Assembly (NCBI GenBank): GCA_025331445.1
Contig: JAIWNE010000057.1
Coordinates: 145,998-209,997, forward strand
Direction of reading: 5' to 3'
DNA: 64,000 bases
Origin: Blakeslea trispora
Lineage: Eukaryota; Mucoromycota; Mucoromycetes; Mucorales; Choanephoraceae
The first letter of the stretch is position 1; each line of letters begins with the position of its first letter. This document shows, piece by piece, positions 60,842 to 64,000 of the stretch. The notes under the pieces were generated by a model. That model made no database searches and had not been told where the DNA came from. It saw nothing but the letters and a program-made list of their open reading frames with translations. The position numbers and the translations under genes are program-made.

Positions 60842-62631
60842 ATGACATTTATCGGCGAAATAGGTAAAAAAAAAAGAGTTCAAAAACTTTACTCTAATAC
60901 TTTGATAGAATTGAAATCGTTTGTTGCGGGAGGAAACGACGTGTTCTTGAGACATTTCTTAAGCAATAACACCAAACTGATTGTAAAGAGCAATGTTTAT
61001 AATTCATATAAGCAGCTCAAGAGTGCTTGGGTGTTCCGCTTCTCAGAAGCTATCAAGCTTCAAAGGCCAGAACTGATTAGACGGATCAAAGAGCTGTCAA
61101 GTGTGCCAGACGACACTTGGAAAGAGCTGTATGAAAAGGTAACTATACGCAGTTTGCTTTGATACAATTGATTTTAAAAATTTAATTAGACTTTGGTTGA
61201 AGATTGCTTGCGGTCGAAGTTGTTCAACTGTTGTATGGCTGCGGTAAGTTTAAACTTTGATATAAAACCAACCTAATACTCATTTTTTGTATAGTTTAAG
61301 AAAGAAGAATACGAGGTTGTTCTTCAAGAATTGCTGAACGAGGTAATAGAACTCGAAGCCAAAGACAGCAAGACAGCCAGCGACTATTTGACAATCATGT
61401 CATACAAGTTGCTGAGTGATTTTGAAAACCTCGATTTGGTCGAGAAGAGTTGCTTGAAGTACGTATGACTAGTTGTTTATAGGAGATCTATCTAACGCTT
61501 TAGTAGGCTGTCAATTTCAGGCATCATTGATATTAAATCTGATGCGTACAAGAAGCAGTACAAAACTTACCTACCATTGCAGCTCTATCAGCAAGTCAGC
61601 AGCATTGAGCCTAAAAAAATGATGACAGACCTACAAGTTGCTGAGTTTAACAAGGTCTACGATGAGTGCAAAAAGGTAAGTACATGTCTGAAGCAATTGA
61701 TGAATCTACTAACGGAACAATGTACAGATTTTGCTTGAAGATGAAATGATGCCAGCCAGAATGAACAAGACCAAAGGAATGAAGCCACAAATCATGTATA
61801 TAATGTGGTATTTGTAAGTAACTCTTCATATGACTCAAGAGCTTCTAAATATGAACAGATTGTTATAGATTGAACAAGTTCGATGTCTGGGGCTTTAAGT
61901 TAGTCAAAGAAGAAGAAAAAGGAAAGGAAGTGGCCCGAAAAAGAAAGTTCATTGATCTGAGTGAAAATGACTTGACAATTGTGGTCAAGGAGGTGCTTGA
62001 TGCCGTCTTCGCTGACACCTTGCTGGTTTGGAAGAGTGGCGAAGAAACTTCAGATTGTACAAAGAGGATGAAGGTTCCAAATGAGGTGTCAGCCACCACC
62101 ACCAACAACGACAGCAGCATGGAGAACATGATGGGCCATCGAGCTGATCTAATTCTGTACAACAGCAACAATGTGGCAATTTGTTTGTCAGAGTTCAAAG
62201 ATGGATCTTGCAACAACAGCAGCACTACCCAGGAGTCAAAGGAAATCAGATGCACCAATTCTTTGCCAGCCTACGATGAGATGCTGAACGGTGCCAAAAA
62301 CGTTTGGTCAATGGATTGGAATGGTAATTACATCTGACTTAGGTTTGAGATTCAATGGCTCTAACTGTTATTACTTTAGGCTGCCGAGGATACGTGTACA
62401 CTTTGATTAAAGAAAAGAGTCTTGATGTTGATGTTGCTGTTCGTGTGTCTGAAGCAATGATACCAAGTTGTGAAGAAGAAATTGTTGAATTCAAGCAAGC
62501 ATTATTGAACATTTATGAGCTCAAGGTAAGTCAAGTAGCTTAGTGTAATGTTGAGATCGAACTAACTTTTTGCTCAGGAGCAATTGATTAAATATGACGC
62601 TGAATTGACAAAAGATTCTTTGGCAAAGTAA
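60842..62631 (+). CDS. Mucorales-type orphan protein with possible PD-(D/E)XK core
   Basis: Eight exons, 60842-61138, 61190-61243, 61295-61458, 61504-61675, 61728-61813, 61869-62323, 62380-62525 and 62578-62631, close in phase to 475 residues. I do not recognise it as a named family. It resembles repeated hypothetical proteins of Mucorales in its C-terminal layout: HRADLILYNSNNVAICLSEFKDG, RCTNSLPAYDEMLNGA, WSMDWNGCRGYVYTLI. The D...(about 15)...E-x-K arrangement (RADLIL then SEFKD) with a preceding helical E fits a PD-(D/E)XK nuclease-like fold, but this is inference. The N-terminal half is helical and Lys/Glu-rich. The terminal AAAGTAAG can be read either as the stop or as a donor with another short exon. 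Spliced structure with closed phases argues for a live gene rather than a relic. Confidence 0.7.
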
Positions 62632-63048
62632 GCCTTTCTCCTCTCTTGCTTTCTCTCTTGTTCTCTCTCTTGACTTTCTTTTTTATATGTATATGTTATT
62701 TGTAAATATTAAAACCTCTTATTATTCCTTTATCTCTTAAACTTTGATCGACGTATTATAATTTTGTTGTATTCAGACGGCCTAAAGACCTTTTGTTGCT
62801 TTTATTAGTATTATGAGGAAAAGACGTATTTTGATCTGTTGTCGAGATTGCAAGCACAGTCTATAAGACGCTTTCAGTCAAAGACTTTAACATGCTCGTT
62901 GTGATATTCATGATGACTAGATAGACAATTGCCTTGCCAGTAATTAAAAAGCATAAACATACAGTGAAATTCGTAAATTAAGCAATTTTCTCATGGTGAG
63001 AAACTAACAAACCTCCTGTTAGTCATTTAAATCAACTTGAGGCTTGAA
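62632..63048. other. Spacer before the mobile-element relics
   Basis: About 420 bp, beginning with a (CT)n/TCTC tract. No gene recognised. A possible extra exon of the preceding gene (acceptor near 62808) cannot be excluded. Confidence 0.4.
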
Positions 63049-63276
63049 ATGCCTGAAAACACACAAACTACGGAGCGTAGTTATTACAAAGAGAAAGATC
63101 ACAAGAATCATTGGGATTCTGAATGGCCCAGATACGCTGAATTTACACCACAGCACACAGCCAACACTCTTGGCGTATCTGTGTCGACTGTATAAAGCTA
63201 TCTCAAACAAGCCGACGAAACTGACACGCCATCATCTCATGCTCCTCCAGGCACACATACAGTAATCAATCAATGA
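63049..63276 (+). pseudogene. HTH-domain ORF broken by an in-frame stop
   Basis: An ATG at 63049 opens 48 codons ending PQHTANTLGVSVSTV at TAA 63193-63195, after which the same frame continues SYLKQADETDTPSSHAPPG to a TGA at 63274-63276. LGVSVSTV followed by SYLKQ looks like a helix-turn-helix recognition helix interrupted by one stop codon. Likely a decayed DNA-binding or transposon-associated protein. No terminal repeats seen. Confidence 0.45.
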
Positions 63277-63463
63277 GGCAAGAGTCACCTCAGAAATATC
63301 GTGAAAGACACCCCCTCTTTAAGCTTTAACGGTGTAAAACGAAAGTTGAAGAGTTTTGATATCCACGTCTTTAGAGGAACTGCAATCAGTTATTTGCACT
63401 CCGTGGGCTTTGGTCATTTTTGATTACTCTGCAGCTTGTTTGTTTGATTAGACACTTTACAAC

Positions 63464-64000
63464 ACGGATTCTTCTTTTATGAAGACGGCACCGGAAACAT
63501 TTTCAATGAAAGAGGGCAAGAAGCAACTACTTTCATTGAAGAGAATAATTTCGGTTAAGAAGTTTAACTGGTCTTCGAAGATGGATCAAAAACAAAGATT
63601 ATCGAGTTAAAGAAGACGTGAATGACACCATCATGGAAGAGGCTACTGCCAAGAAAGAAAGGTCGCGTTAATGCAATGTCTGCACTTTAGAAGATCGTAA
63701 ACGGTATTTCAATTACTTGAAGGAAAAGCTAATGAAGCCCAGAGAAGCAGCTCAAGCAGCAAATATGAATTATAACACTGCGCGCAAGTGGAAAAAGACA
63801 TACGAAGAGGACCCACATAGAACGATTCCTACGAAAAAGACAAATCTTGGTTCTAGTAGACCTATCAGCCAGCTTGTTGAGGATCATAAGCTTCATTTGA
63901 TCAATTTTTTTTGATGAGGATGTTTCTGCGACTATTCAGGATGCAGTAGATGATTTGACATTAAGCTTTGCTGGGTTAGAAATTAAGAAATCCAGAGTAG
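63464..64000 (+). mobile_element. Decayed Tc1/mariner-like transposase, right-edge partial
   Basis: N-terminal part of a DDE transposase of the IS630/Tc1/mariner type common in Mucorales. The clearest frame is 63717-63914: YLKEKLMKPREAAQAAN then ARKWKKTYEEDP and the basic proline-rich linker, giving a helix-turn-helix. Upstream of it, pieces of the same protein lie in other frames with stops (for example FFYEDGTGNIFNERGQEA at about 63470-63530). Downstream, after a T8 tract (63905-63912), the protein continues in another frame with DEDVSATIQDAVDDLTLSF to the window edge. The copy is therefore frameshifted and inactive in this stretch; the catalytic DDE domain lies beyond the window. Confidence 0.7.

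Noticed and set aside
61863..62258. 131-codon minus-strand ORF inside the orphan gene
   Set aside because: Antisense shadow of exon 6, whose sense frame joins in phase with seven other exons.

Overview
This is nuclear DNA of a filamentous fungus, almost certainly a member of the Mucorales (Mucoromycota). The evidence is the short introns (about 45-80 bp, GT-AG), AT-rich spacers full of A/T homopolymers, and a CotH-type cell-surface protein with the motif typical of Mucorales CotH3. I cannot name genus or species. No viral, organellar or bacterial block, no CRISPR array and no convincing tRNA or rRNA was seen.

Layout. 1-10.3 kb: most of a giant SZT2 (KICSTOR) homologue on the minus strand, running off the left edge. 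11.1-16 kb: a TMEM97/EXPERA protein, a CotH invasin-family protein and a BMT5-like rRNA methyltransferase. 16.1-24 kb: tubulin cofactor D, an AVO2-like ankyrin protein sharing a 114-bp divergent promoter with it, and a TBC Rab-GAP. 26-36 kb: an ABHD4/5-CLD1-type hydrolase, an SH3 plus Ras-association-like scaffold, a short LAMTOR4-like Ragulator subunit, choline/ethanolamine kinase and exosome subunit RRP46. 36-46 kb: a Zn2Cys6 transcription factor with a 7-nt microexon, a three-RRM NAM8/CSX1-type protein, ALG5, and the geranylgeranyltransferase-I beta subunit. 46-54.3 kb: transcription elongation factor SPT5, an SLC45/sucrose-transporter-like permease and a TM7S3/TM198-domain membrane protein. 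From 54.3 kb to the right edge the window changes character. Long gene-poor AT-rich spacers enclose an OTU-protease ORF with an orphan ORF fragment upstream, a Mucorales-type orphan gene with a possible PD-(D/E)XK nuclease core, a broken HTH ORF, and a decayed Tc1/mariner-like transposase cut by the edge.

Functional themes. Three genes point to TOR signalling: SZT2 (KICSTOR, amino-acid control of TORC1), LAMTOR4 (Ragulator, the Rag-GTPase platform) and AVO2 (TORC2). S. cerevisiae lacks a recognisable SZT2, so this fungus may keep an animal-like TORC1 nutrient-sensing apparatus. The other genes are mostly housekeeping: lipid synthesis, N-glycosylation, prenylation, RNA decay, transcription elongation and tubulin folding. 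The right end is the accessory part.

Exon boundaries were worked out by hand from splice signals, reading phase and family similarity. Where I say phases close, the exon lengths were added and checked. Gene names come from recognised protein motifs, not from database searches.
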